Part shown: in pieces, positions 51,733 to 61,298 of the stretch | Position numbering within the stretch: position 1 is the first letter of the stretch | Layout of the letters: every line of letters starts with the position of its first letter | Assembly: GCA_020847695.1 (NCBI GenBank) | Contig: JADLBP010000187.1 | Coordinates: forward strand, 1-64,000 | DNA: 64,000 bases | Source: Planctomycetota bacterium | Lineage (GTDB): Bacteria > Planctomycetota > UBA1135 > GCA-002686595 | Direction: 5' to 3' | Position numbers and translations under genes: made by a program | The notes under the pieces: generated by a model | The model's input: only the letters and a program-made list of their open reading frames with translations | What the model was told of the DNA's origin: nothing | Databases searched by the model: none

Positions 51733-52278
51733 TCACGGACGCTGGCCGACGAAGCGCAGGACGGCGGAGCGTTGCTCGCCATCGCCCGCGAGCGGCTTGT
51801 ACCAGGCCTCGCCGCTGACTTGCACGACCACCGGCACCTCGCCGGGTCGCTCGAGCACGCGCACGCTGACCATCGCGTCGATCGTCCACGCGTCGATGCG
51901 CAAGCGGATCGGCGGCGCGCCGCCGACATCGGGCTTGACCGCGGTGAGCTGCAGGAAGCCGTCGGGCGTCGCGCGCTCCTCGTGCGTGAAGAACTCGCTG
52001 TTCTGGAGCACGAGCACGTGCTCGAGCAGCCCCGGCGGCCCTTCGATCGTCACCTCGTCTCCGACCAACGCGGCCTTCTCGCCGAACGCGGTCGTCCACG
52101 GCTTGTCGGGCTGCTTCTTCTTGATCGGCCGCGCATCCTCGGCGCCCGCCGCGCGAGCTCCGGACGCATCGGGCTTCTCGGCCGCGTCGGATTTTTTCGG
52201 GGAGCTGCAACCGGCGGCGAGCGCGAGGCTCGCGACGACCGCCACGATCGACGTGCGTAGGAACATGCGGGGGTCCAA
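51733..52278 (-). CDS. Hypothetical lipoprotein
   Basis: FLRTSIVAVVASLALAAGCSS signal/lipobox; no family recognised. Confidence 0.65.
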   Translation of the reverse strand: MDPRMFLRTSIVAVVASLALAAGCSSPKKSDAAEKPDASGARAAGAEDARPIKKKQPDKPWTTAFGEKAALVGDEVTIEGPPGLLEHVLVLQNSEFFTHEERATPDGFLQLTAVKPDVGGAPPIRLRIDAWTIDAMVSVRVLERPGEVPVVVQVSGEAWYKPLAGDGEQRSAVLRFVGQRP

Positions 52279-52336
52279 GGGTTGACGCGCGCACTCTACG
52301 CCATTTCGGCGCGCGTCTCGACGCCCGCGCGTTCGG

Positions 52337-53311
52337 TCAGCGCAAACCGCAGGCGGCCAGCGCGCGGTCGCGCGTCGCTCGTGCCCGCGCTCGCGCCCGC
52401 TCGGCGCCGCGCGCGAGCACGCGGTCGACCTCGGCCGGGTCGCGCAAGAGCTCCTCGCGGCGCGCCCGCGCGGGCGCGAAGAACGCCTCCGCCGCTTCGA
52501 CGAGGCGCTGCTTCAGGTGACCGTAGCCCGGCGCGCCCGCGCCGCCCGTCTGCACGCGGCGCTTCCACTCCGCGAGCTCGGCGTCGTCGAGGAAGAGCCG
52601 CAGCAGATCGAACAGCAGCACCGACGCCGGGTCCTTCGGCTCCTCGGGCGGACGGCTGTCGGTGACGACGCGCCCGACCGCCTTCTTGAGCTCCTTCCCG
52701 CTCGCGAAGAGCCAGATGTGGTTGCCGTAGCTCTTCGACATCTTCTGGCCGTCGAGCCCCGGCACCTTCGCGAAGGGCGAGATCGACGGCTCGGGTCGGA
52801 CGAAGACCGGCCCGTAGAGCGCGTTGAACGACGCCGCCATGTCCTGCGCGATCTCGATGTGCTGCTGCTGATCGGGCCCGACCGGCACGAAGTTCGAGTC
52901 GTACGCGAGGATGTCGGCCGACATCAGCGCGGGGTACGTGAACAGCCCGACGCTCGGCTGCAACCCGCGCTCGACCTTGTCGCGGTACGACACCGCGCGC
53001 TCGAGCACGCCCATCCCGGTGACGCACGAGAGCATCCACGCGAGCTCGGTGACCTCGGGTACGTCGCTCTGGCGGAAGAACACCGCGCGCTCGACGTCGA
53101 GCCCGAACGCGAGGTACGTCACCGCGACCTCGCGCACCCACTCGCGCAGCTCCGCGGGGTTCTTGCTGGTGGTCAGCGCGTGGTAGTCGGCGATGAAGTA
53201 GAAGTGCTCGCCGCCGGCGGCGGGCGCCGCGACGTGCTGACGGATCGCCCCGAAGTAGTTGCCCCAGTGCAGGAGCCCGCTCGGTTGGATGCCGGAGAGG
53301 TAGATGCTCAT
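52337..53311 (-). CDS. trpS: Tryptophanyl-tRNA synthetase
   Basis: SGIQPSGLLHWGNYFGAI; GLDGQKMSKSYGN. Confidence 0.96.
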   Translation of the reverse strand: MSIYLSGIQPSGLLHWGNYFGAIRQHVAAPAAGGEHFYFIADYHALTTSKNPAELREWVREVAVTYLAFGLDVERAVFFRQSDVPEVTELAWMLSCVTGMGVLERAVSYRDKVERGLQPSVGLFTYPALMSADILAYDSNFVPVGPDQQQHIEIAQDMAASFNALYGPVFVRPEPSISPFAKVPGLDGQKMSKSYGNHIWLFASGKELKKAVGRVVTDSRPPEEPKDPASVLLFDLLRLFLDDAELAEWKRRVQTGGAGAPGYGHLKQRLVEAAEAFFAPARARREELLRDPAEVDRVLARGAERARARARATRDRALAACGLR

Positions 53312-53574
53312 AGCTGTTGCGCTGCGCGCCGGGCGCGGTTGCGTCGCGCGCAAGACGCCGGTGCGCCCCGTTTGCCCAGTGCTCCCTGTTTGCCTCGGCG
53401 CCGAGCGCCGGTGACGCTCCGCGCGAGGCGCCGCGCTGCGTCGGCGAGAGGCGCTGACGCTCCGCGTGCGAAGCTGCGGACGGTAGCAGGGGTGCGCACG
53501 AGCGACAAGCTCGTCATGCACCCCGCGACCGGCGCGCACTTGAATCGGCCCGCGCCGCCTCCACAATCGCGGCG

Positions 53575-55146
53575 ATGATCGACGAGTGCGCGCGCGTCCC
53601 GGCCCCGACGAGGGCGCGAGCCCCGCGCGCTTGGCTCGCAACCTTGCTCGCGCTCTCGCTCGCGGGCCTCGCGAGCTGCGCCTCGTTCGACCAGGAGATC
53701 TACCTCGCGCCGGCGTATTCGCGCTACTCGCGCGCAGGCGGCGGCACCGAAGGCGAGCTCGTCGCCGGCGCGCTGCGTTTCCGCAACGAATCGCCGCGTG
53801 GCGCGCTGACGCACTGGGCGCTGCGACCGCTCGCGAGCCGCTACGACGAGCCGAACGGCGACAGCATCACGCGCTTCCTCGTCCCGCTCGGCTCGATCAC
53901 CCGCCGCGGCGACGAGCACGTCAACCAACTGCTGCCGGTGTGGCGCTACCAGAGCGAGCTCGACGCCGACGGCCAACGCGCGTGGAAGTTCCTCTCGCTG
54001 CCCGGGATCTTCTGGTCGCAGGACGCGAGCGGCCGGATCGTCCGCGCGTTCTTCCCGTTCGGCGGCGTGATCGAGAACTTCGCGACCTTCGACAAGATCG
54101 TCTTCGTGCTCTTCCCGCTCTACCTGCGCACCGAGCGCGAAGGGCGGATCTCCACCAACTGGCTGTTCCCCTTCTTCAACCGCACCACCGGAACCGGCGG
54201 CACCAGCGGCCGCATCTGGCCGTTCTTCGGGCACAACCGCATCGAGGGCAGCTACGACCGCTGGTTCTTCTTGTGGCCGTTCTTCCATTCGCAGGAGAAC
54301 GACCTCGCGAAGCCCGCGGACGCGCGCGAGCGGAGCTGGATGTTCTGGCCACTGTTCGGGCACACCTCGCGCGGCAGCTACGACGCGTGGACGTGGCTCT
54401 GGCCGTTCTTCGGCTACGCGCGCGACACCGAGACCGGCTTCTGGGCGTGGGACGGACCGTGGCCGCTGGTCCGCGTGCACGGCGGCGGTCGCCATCCGCC
54501 TTCGGAGGAGCGCGTGCGCTTCTGGCCGTTCTACTCGCGCTACAAGGGCGACGGTCTGGAGAAGCGGAACTACCTCTGGCCGATCGTGCAGATCAGCACC
54601 GAGGACTACCCCGACCGCGTGCGGCGCGCGACGTACGTCTTGCCGGTATGGCAACGCTGGACGGAGCTCGCCGCCGACGGCGGTGAGGAGAGCTGGACCA
54701 AGCTCTGGCCGCTCTACCAGGACTTCCACGGGCGCAGCGGCGATCGGGTCGCGTTCCCCGCGCTCAATCCGCTCTGGCACCTGCCGGTGATCGACGACCA
54801 CTACGCGTGGATCTACGAGCTCTGGACCGCCGAGACCGAAGTCGGCGGCGAGGTGCGCCACGAGCGCGCGTGGGGCGGGATCTACCGGCGCGAGCGCGAT
54901 CGCCACGAGGATCGCTCCTACCTGCTCGGGCTCTGGTCGCGACGCCGTTACGTCGACCGAGGCGCGACGGTCGAAGCGCACTCCGCGTTGCTCGGCCTGT
55001 TCCGCTGGGAGACCCGCAGCGACGTCGACGACGTCGACTGGCTGGCGCCGGCGTTCCCGGGGCCGGGTTGGCCGCTGGAGCGATCGCGCGAGGAACTGCC
55101 TCTCGATGGGAGCGCGCGCTTGGTAGAAGGAGGCGCGCTGCCGTGA
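53575..55146 (+). CDS. Lipoprotein with ~12 aromatic WPFF-type repeats, coupled to mlaE
   Basis: Lipobox LASC; repeats NWLFPFFN, GRIWPFFGH, FFLWPFFHS, WMFWPLFGH, TWLWPFFGY, RVRFWPFYS, NYLWPIVQ, TKLWPLYQ. Confidence 0.75.
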   Translation: MIDECARVPAPTRARAPRAWLATLLALSLAGLASCASFDQEIYLAPAYSRYSRAGGGTEGELVAGALRFRNESPRGALTHWALRPLASRYDEPNGDSITRFLVPLGSITRRGDEHVNQLLPVWRYQSELDADGQRAWKFLSLPGIFWSQDASGRIVRAFFPFGGVIENFATFDKIVFVLFPLYLRTEREGRISTNWLFPFFNRTTGTGGTSGRIWPFFGHNRIEGSYDRWFFLWPFFHSQENDLAKPADARERSWMFWPLFGHTSRGSYDAWTWLWPFFGYARDTETGFWAWDGPWPLVRVHGGGRHPPSEERVRFWPFYSRYKGDGLEKRNYLWPIVQISTEDYPDRVRRATYVLPVWQRWTELAADGGEESWTKLWPLYQDFHGRSGDRVAFPALNPLWHLPVIDDHYAWIYELWTAETEVGGEVRHERAWGGIYRRERDRHEDRSYLLGLWSRRRYVDRGATVEAHSALLGLFRWETRSDVDDVDWLAPAFPGPGWPLERSREELPLDGSARLVEGGALP

Positions 55147-55922
55147 TCTCCGTCTTCACCGCGTTCCTCGCCGACATCGGCTACCTGCTCGACCTCCTCG
55201 TCCAGGTCGTGTTGCGCTTCGGCGCGATCGTCAAACGGCGTGCGCTGATCCTGGAGCAGCTCTGGCAGGCCGGGATCAAGGTCGTGCACGTCGTGCTGCT
55301 GGTCGGCGTGTTCATCGGGATGATCGTGTCGCTGCAGACCGGGCTCGAGCTCGCCCGCTTCGGCCAGCAGGACCAGATCGGCACGATCGTCGCGATCTCG
55401 ATGTGCCGCGAGATGGGCCCGTTCATCACCGCGACGATCCTCGCGGCGACCGTCGGCAGCGCGCTCGCGGCGGAGATCGGCACGATGGCGGTCAGCGAAG
55501 AGCTCTCGGCGCTCGAGGTGATGTCGATCGACCGCATCGCGCTGCTGGTGATGCCGCGGGTGATCGCGCTCGCGATCATGTGCCCGCTGTTGACCGTGCT
55601 GTGCGACGCGGTCGGCATCGTCGGCGGCGGGTTCGTCGCCGACTCGCAGCTCAACGTCGGCCTCTCGCTCTACTGGGACTCGGTGATCGACGCGCTCCAG
55701 GACACCAACTTCTTCCTGGAGCTGCCGAAGGACGTCTACTCGGGCCTGTTCAAGTCGTTCTGCTTCGGTGCGATCGTCGCGGTGATCTCGTGCGGCGCGG
55801 GCTTGCGCGCGACCGCCGGGGCGCTCGGCGTCGGCAACGCGACGCGCAAGGCGGTGCGAGACTCGATCATCGCGATCATCGTCGCCAACTACTTCATGTC
55901 GTGGCTCTTCTTCCAAGCGTGA
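55143..55922 (+). CDS. mlaE: MlaE-family ABC transporter permease (GTG start)
   Basis: GVFIGMIVSLQTGLELARFG; REMGPFITATILAATVGSALAAEIGTM; GTGA overlap with upstream stop. Confidence 0.93.
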   Translation: MISVFTAFLADIGYLLDLLVQVVLRFGAIVKRRALILEQLWQAGIKVVHVVLLVGVFIGMIVSLQTGLELARFGQQDQIGTIVAISMCREMGPFITATILAATVGSALAAEIGTMAVSEELSALEVMSIDRIALLVMPRVIALAIMCPLLTVLCDAVGIVGGGFVADSQLNVGLSLYWDSVIDALQDTNFFLELPKDVYSGLFKSFCFGAIVAVISCGAGLRATAGALGVGNATRKAVRDSIIAIIVANYFMSWLFFQA

Positions 55923-55924
55923 GC

Positions 55925-56743
55925 ATGGCGAGCGTGAGCATGGCGAGCGACGACACGGCAGACGACCGAGCGACGAACGCGGGCCTGGACGCGACCAAGT
56001 CCAGCGCGGACGTGATCATCCGCTTCCGCGACGTCCACAAGGCGTTCGGCGCGCGCAAGGTGCTCGCCGGGCTGAACCTCGAGGTCCACCGCGGCGAGAC
56101 GTTCTGCATCATGGGCCCGTCGGGTTGCGGCAAGTCGGTGACGCTGCGCCACGTGATCGGGCTCTTGAAGCAGGACTCCGGCCTGGTCGAGGTCGAGGGC
56201 AACGACATGTCCAAGATCTCGCGCAAGGAGCTGCGCGAGATGCGCTCGCGGATGGGGTACGTCTTCCAGGAAGCCGCGCTGCTGAACTGGCTGACCGCCG
56301 GCGCCAACGTCGCGCTGCCGTTGCGCGAGACGACCACGCTCTCCGAGGCGGAGATCGAGCGCAAGGTGCGCGAGAAGCTCGAGCTCGTGCGCGTCCCCGA
56401 CGCCTACGAAAAGCTGCCGAGCGAGCTCTCCGGCGGCATGAAGAAGCGCGTCGGCCTCGCTCGCGCGCTGATCACCGATCCCGAGCTCATCCTCTACGAC
56501 GAGCCGACCGCCGGCCTCGACCCGGAGATCTCGTCGTCGATCAATCACTTGATCCGCGAGCTCGCGGATCGACTGCACGTCACCGGACTCGTCGTCACGC
56601 ACCACATCGGCTGCATCAAGACGGTCGGCGATCGCGTCGGCCTGCTCGACGGCGGCGTGTTGAAGTACGTCTCGACGCCCGCGGAGTTCCTCGCCTCGCA
56701 GGAACCGCGCTTGGTCCAGTTCCTCGGCGATCGTCTCGACTAG
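55925..56743 (+). CDS. mlaF: MlaF-type ABC transporter ATP-binding protein
   Basis: MGPSGCGKSVTLRH; LSGGMKKRVGLARAL; LILYDEPTAGLDPE. Confidence 0.94.
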   Translation: MASVSMASDDTADDRATNAGLDATKSSADVIIRFRDVHKAFGARKVLAGLNLEVHRGETFCIMGPSGCGKSVTLRHVIGLLKQDSGLVEVEGNDMSKISRKELREMRSRMGYVFQEAALLNWLTAGANVALPLRETTTLSEAEIERKVREKLELVRVPDAYEKLPSELSGGMKKRVGLARALITDPELILYDEPTAGLDPEISSSINHLIRELADRLHVTGLVVTHHIGCIKTVGDRVGLLDGGVLKYVSTPAEFLASQEPRLVQFLGDRLD

Positions 56744-56756
56744 CGGATCCCCCACC

Positions 56757-57941
56757 ATGGAAACTCGACGTCAAATGCTCCTCGGCGGCTTCTTCGTGGC
56801 CGTCCTCTTGGTGCTGGGCTACTACACGCTCTTCCTGACCGACTTCTCGCTGTTCAAGGAGCGCTTCGGCTTCACGGTGTACTTCCCGGAAGCGTACGGG
56901 CTGCGCCAAGGCGACGCGGTGCTGGTCGCGGGCATCCGCCAGGGGCGCGTCAAGGACATGAGCTACGACCCCACCGCGGAGTACGTCCGGCGCGTGACGG
57001 TGACGATGCTGATGGACCAGCCGGTCGAGTTGCGCGACGGCTTCTCGATCGCGATCACCGACGCGACGCTGCTCGGCGGCAAGAACATAGAGATCGATCC
57101 GGGCCCGGCGGGCGGCGCGGTCGTCGCGACCGACGCGACGCTCTTCGGCAAGATCGAGCGAGGCGCACTCGGATCGCTCGGCGCGTTCATCGACGAGAAC
57201 GGAGCGCGCTTCGAGGAGATCGTCGCGAACATCGACGTCGTCGTCGCCGACTTGAAGAACGGCAAGGGCACGTTCGGCAGGCTGCTGCGCGACGACGCGC
57301 TCGCCGATCAGTTCGGGAGCGCGGTCACCAAGGTCGAGTCGACGTTCGACTCCGCGTCGCAGATCGCCGCCGACATCAAGGCCGGCAAGGGAACGCTCGG
57401 CAAGCTCGTCAACGACGAAGACCTGTACGGAAAGGTCACCGAGATCGCGGATCGGCTGAAGGAGATCGGCGACGATCTCAGCGCGGTCACCAAGGACGTC
57501 AACGCGGGCAAGGGCACGCTCGGCCGCCTGGTGAAGGACGAAGCGCTCGCCGACGAGGTGACCAAGGCGGTCCAGCAGATCCGCGAGATCACGGCGAAGA
57601 TCAACGACGGCCAGGGCACGCTCGGCAAGCTCGTCGTCGACCCGACGCTCTACGACGACGCCCAAGCGGTCGTCGCGAAGCTCAAGAACGGCGAGGGCAC
57701 GATCGGCAAGCTGCTCTCGAACGAAGAGCTCTACGACAAGCTCGCGCAGGTCGCGGACGACCTCGCGCTCGCGAGCGACGCGCTCAAGACCGGCCGCGGC
57801 ACGCTCGGCAAGCTGATCATGGACGACGAGCTCTTCGAGCAAGTCTCCAAGGCGCTCGCGACGGTCACGCGCACGCTCGAGGAGTACCGCGAGGCCGCGC
57901 CGATCACGACGTTCACGTCGGTGCTGTTCAGCGCGTTCTGA
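56757..57941 (+). CDS. mlaD: MlaD/MCE-domain protein with six GKGTLGKL-type repeats
   Basis: N-terminal TM; MCE domain GLRQGDAVLVAGIRQGRV; repeats KNGKGTFGRLLRDD, KAGKGTLGKLVNDE, NAGKGTLGRLVKDE and others. Confidence 0.92.
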   Translation: METRRQMLLGGFFVAVLLVLGYYTLFLTDFSLFKERFGFTVYFPEAYGLRQGDAVLVAGIRQGRVKDMSYDPTAEYVRRVTVTMLMDQPVELRDGFSIAITDATLLGGKNIEIDPGPAGGAVVATDATLFGKIERGALGSLGAFIDENGARFEEIVANIDVVVADLKNGKGTFGRLLRDDALADQFGSAVTKVESTFDSASQIAADIKAGKGTLGKLVNDEDLYGKVTEIADRLKEIGDDLSAVTKDVNAGKGTLGRLVKDEALADEVTKAVQQIREITAKINDGQGTLGKLVVDPTLYDDAQAVVAKLKNGEGTIGKLLSNEELYDKLAQVADDLALASDALKTGRGTLGKLIMDDELFEQVSKALATVTRTLEEYREAAPITTFTSVLFSAF

Positions 57942-58021
57942 GCGACGGGCGCGAGCCCACCCCGCGTCGGACTCGCCGCGGCTTCCGCGCGCGCTCCGGG
58001 GCGTGCTCCGGGTGCGCGCGA

Positions 58022-58043
58022 CGGGGCGCGAGCGCGCGCCCCG
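58022..58043. terminator. Bidirectional hairpin between mlaD and the CoA-binding protein gene
   Basis: CGGGGCGCG-AGCG-CGCGCCCCG, 9-bp perfect stem. Confidence 0.5.
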
Positions 58044-58085
58044 CGGCCGACCGCGCTCTCGCTCGGGCCGCCTTGGCACCCGTGC

Positions 58086-58490
58086 TCAGCGCTCGCGATA
58101 GCCGAGCGACACCAAGAGGCACGGCCCGTTCGCGATCACGCTGAGCCCGAGCTCCTCGGCGCGCGCGACCGCCTTCGGGCTCTCGGCGCCGGGCTGCATC
58201 CAAAGCCGCGTGATGCCGAGCTTCGCCGCTTCCTCGACCAGTTTCTCGGTCACCGGCGGCGGCGTCACGATCGAGAGCCCGTGGATCGCCTTCGGCAGCT
58301 TCGCGAGCTCGGTCACCGTCGGCGCGCCTTCGATGTCGGTCTCGCGCGGGTGCACCGCGAAGACCTCGCGCGCATGCTGCTGGTAGCAGCGCAGCACCTT
58401 GTTGCCGTACTTCTCGCGGTTGGAGGAAGCGCCGGCGACCGCGTAGGTCTGGCCGGCGAGGAAGTCCTTGATGCGCGCGTCGAGGTTCAT
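58086..58490 (-). CDS. CoA-binding domain protein (YccU-like)
   Basis: TYAVAGASSNREKYGNKVLRCYQQH; LWMQPGAESPKAVARAEELGLSVIANGPCL. Confidence 0.88.
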   Translation of the reverse strand: MNLDARIKDFLAGQTYAVAGASSNREKYGNKVLRCYQQHAREVFAVHPRETDIEGAPTVTELAKLPKAIHGLSIVTPPPVTEKLVEEAAKLGITRLWMQPGAESPKAVARAEELGLSVIANGPCLLVSLGYRER

Positions 58491-58583
58491 GGAGCTCACA
58501 GCGTGGGACGTGCGTGAAGCCTCTGCAAGGGGGCTACGTCGCGCACGCCGAGCGTCTAGCATGCGCACCGAAAGGAACCCACC

Positions 58584-59102
58584 ATGTCGATCGCCCAGAG
58601 TCTGCTCGCGGAGCTCGATCACGAGCTCGCCGTCACCCGCAAGGTCCTCGAACGCGTCCCCGAATCCCGTTTCGCGTGGAAGCCGCACTCGAAGTCGATG
58701 AGCCTGCACGATCTCGCGGGCCACACCGCGGGGATCCTCGGTTGGGGCGGGATGACCCTCGCGACGACCGAGCTCGATCTCTCCGCCCCCTTCACGCCGC
58801 CGCGCTTCGAATCGACGGCTCACGTGCTCGCCGAGCTCGATCGCAACGGCGCGAGCTACCGCGCGGCGCTGGTCAAGGCGACCGACGCCGACCTCGGCGT
58901 GCCGTGGACGCTCAAGGCCGGCGCGCAGGTCTTCTTCAGCCAGCCGCGCGCCGGCGTGCTGCGCGGCTTCGTGATGAATCACCTGATCCACCACCGCGGC
59001 CAGCTCTCGGTCTACCTGCGCCTGCTCGACGTGCCGGTTCCGTCGATCTACGGTCCCTCGGCCGACGACAACCCGATGGGCGTCGGCAAGCACGCGTCCT
59101 AG
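58584..59102 (+). CDS. DinB-family protein
   Basis: SLHDLAGHTAGILGWG; GFVMNHLIHHRGQLSVYLR. Confidence 0.85.
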   Translation: MSIAQSLLAELDHELAVTRKVLERVPESRFAWKPHSKSMSLHDLAGHTAGILGWGGMTLATTELDLSAPFTPPRFESTAHVLAELDRNGASYRAALVKATDADLGVPWTLKAGAQVFFSQPRAGVLRGFVMNHLIHHRGQLSVYLRLLDVPVPSIYGPSADDNPMGVGKHAS

Positions 59103-60361
59103 CAGTCGGCGAGATGCGGGCGGTAGAGCGCTTCGAGCCGCAGGAGCTCGAGCGCCGCCGCCCGCGCCGTCGCACGTGCCATCGGCGCCGCGAGCGAGCG
59201 CTCGCCGAGCGCGCGCACGACCGCGCCGAGTCGGACCGGCTCGCGCTGGTGCTCGAGCGCGAGCAGAGCCTGCGCGAGCGGCCCGTTCTCGAGCTTCAGC
59301 GGCTCGCGCCGCCGCACCTGGAGCGCGAGCGACTCGACGCGCTCGCGATCGCGCAGGTTGCGCCGCTCGATCCGCAACGACGCTTCGGGATTCCACGCGA
59401 GCGGCTCGTCGTCGCGCGCGTTCGCGTCGAGCGGCGCGCGCGGCGCGTTGCCGGGGAGCGCGAGCACGAGCTCGAGGCTCGGCCGCCACGCGAGCTCGTC
59501 GACCAACGCGAATCGCCGCGCGGCGGGGAGGCGCGCGATGCGCTCGCGCAGCGGACCCGCGGGCACCAGCGACTCCGCGTCCCAATCCGCGGGCTCCGCC
59601 CAGCGCAGGAACTCGAGCCCCGCGCGCTCGCAGAGCGCGAAGAGCCCCGGCACGTCGTAGCTCGTCTCGTGCACGTTGAGGTAGCGATCGACGAACTCGA
59701 CGTCGCCGATCGTGCGTTGATCGCTCCACGGCCCGTGCATCAGCGGCGCGCTCTCGACGCCGGCGACCAGCGCGCGGCCGACGCGCAGCCGCTCCTCGAG
59801 CGGGAGCTCGCGCGGCGCGACCGCGTCGATCGCGCGCACCAGTCGATGGAGCGATTCGCGTCCGCGCCGGCCGTAGACCATCAGCGAGAGCACGCCGTGC
59901 GGCGCGAGCACGTTCGCGAGTCGCCGCAGTCCGACCTCGGGATCGGCGAGGTGATGCACGACACCCGACGAGAGCACGACGTCGAAACCTCCCGGCGGCA
60001 CGTCGAGTCCCGCGAGCGTCATCAGGTCGACCTCGGCGAGCCGCACGTTGGCGAGGCCGCGGCGCGCGACCTCCGCGCGCGCGTGCTCGAGCGCCGGACC
60101 GCAGAGATCGATGCCGAGGAAGTCGACGTCGGGCTGCAGCGCCGCCGCGCCGATCAGCCCGACGCCGCGGCCGCAGCCGGCGTCGAGCACTGTCAGCGGA
60201 CGCCCGGCGGGCCGGCCGCGCTCGCCGTACGACAGCAGCAGGCGTGCGTCGGTCGCCTGGCGGAAGGTCGGCGCTCCGGCGGGATACGGGAAGGCGCTGT
60301 ACATCGCACGCACGGCTTCGGTGATCGCGTCCATGCGGATCTTGTCGGCCCGCGCGCGCAT
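59099..60361 (-). CDS. Class I SAM-dependent methyltransferase
   Basis: LTVLDAGCGRGVGLIGAAALQPDVDFLGIDLC; DVVLSSGVVHHLADP. Confidence 0.85.
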   Translation of the reverse strand: MRARADKIRMDAITEAVRAMYSAFPYPAGAPTFRQATDARLLLSYGERGRPAGRPLTVLDAGCGRGVGLIGAAALQPDVDFLGIDLCGPALEHARAEVARRGLANVRLAEVDLMTLAGLDVPPGGFDVVLSSGVVHHLADPEVGLRRLANVLAPHGVLSLMVYGRRGRESLHRLVRAIDAVAPRELPLEERLRVGRALVAGVESAPLMHGPWSDQRTIGDVEFVDRYLNVHETSYDVPGLFALCERAGLEFLRWAEPADWDAESLVPAGPLRERIARLPAARRFALVDELAWRPSLELVLALPGNAPRAPLDANARDDEPLAWNPEASLRIERRNLRDRERVESLALQVRRREPLKLENGPLAQALLALEHQREPVRLGAVVRALGERSLAAPMARATARAAALELLRLEALYRPHLADC

Positions 60362-60478
60362 CGCACTCCCCCGCGGGCCGCTCGGACGTGCCGCGGCCGG
60401 GATTGCGCTCGCGCGAGCGGCCCGCGCGACGACTCGGGCGCCCGACGCTCGCGTGTACGCACCGGAGCAGGGCGAGCT

Positions 60479-60494
60479 CGGCCCGCGCGGGCCG
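60479..60494. promoter_or_regulatory. 16-bp perfect palindrome at the -35 position of the yebC promoter
   Basis: CGGCCCGCGCGGGCCG immediately upstream of TAGACT (60501-60506). Confidence 0.45.
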
Positions 60495-60512
60495 CGCTGC
60501 TAGACTGCGGGG

Positions 60513-61214
60513 ATGGGTCGACAGTGGCTGCAGAAGAAGCGTGAGATCAACGCCAGCAAGCGGGCGAAGATCACCACCAAGCTCGTGCGTGAAGTGACGA
60601 TCGCCGCCAAGCTCGGTTCGCCCGATCCGAGCATGAATGCGAGGCTCGCGGTCGCGGTCGAAGCGGCGCGCAAGGCGTCGGTGTCGAACGACGTGATCGC
60701 CCGCGCGATCAAAAAGGGCTCCGGCGTCGGCGAAGCGAGCGCCGAGCTCGCGCTCGTCACCTTCGAAGGCATGTCGCCGCAGGGCGTGCCGGTGATCGTC
60801 GAGTGCCTGACCGACAACCGCAATCGCACGGCGCCGGACATGCGCGCGCTGTTCCGCGACGGGCAGTTCGGCGCAAAGGTGATGTTCTTCTTCGATCACG
60901 TCGGGATGATCGAGGCGACGCACCCGACCGCGGGCCTCGACCTCGAAACCGTCGCGATCGAGGCGGGCGCGCAGGAGGTCGAGCCCGGCGAGGCGTCCGA
61001 CGAGGGCAGCGCGGCGCACTTCTACACCGACCCGAAGGACCTCGACTCGACGACCGCGTACCTGCGCGCCAACGGCTGGTCGGTGGTGCAATCGGAGATG
61101 GGCTACAAGCCGAAAGAGCCCGCGAAACTCGCCCCCGAGGTCCGCCACGCGCACGAGACGTTCCTCGAGACGATCGACGACCACGACGACTGCCACCGGA
61201 TCTACACCGCGTGA
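60513..61214 (+). CDS. yebC: YebC/PmpR family protein
   Basis: KRAKITTKLVREVTIAAKLG; IARAIKKGSG; EGMSPQGVPVIVECLTDNRNRT. Confidence 0.95.
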   Translation: MGRQWLQKKREINASKRAKITTKLVREVTIAAKLGSPDPSMNARLAVAVEAARKASVSNDVIARAIKKGSGVGEASAELALVTFEGMSPQGVPVIVECLTDNRNRTAPDMRALFRDGQFGAKVMFFFDHVGMIEATHPTAGLDLETVAIEAGAQEVEPGEASDEGSAAHFYTDPKDLDSTTAYLRANGWSVVQSEMGYKPKEPAKLAPEVRHAHETFLETIDDHDDCHRIYTA

Positions 61215-61298
61215 TCCCGGGCCCCGGCGGGCGCGGGTGAGGTGCTCGCGGCCGGCGCGCACGCGCAGCTCGGGCCGCACCTGGCGCTCCGGACTTCG

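Noticed and set aside
58086-61280. 1064-aa minus-strand ORF
   Set aside because: Only its C-terminal ~134 aa (58086..58490) is a recognisable CoA-binding protein; the rest is antisense to DinB/yebC and out of frame with the methyltransferase.
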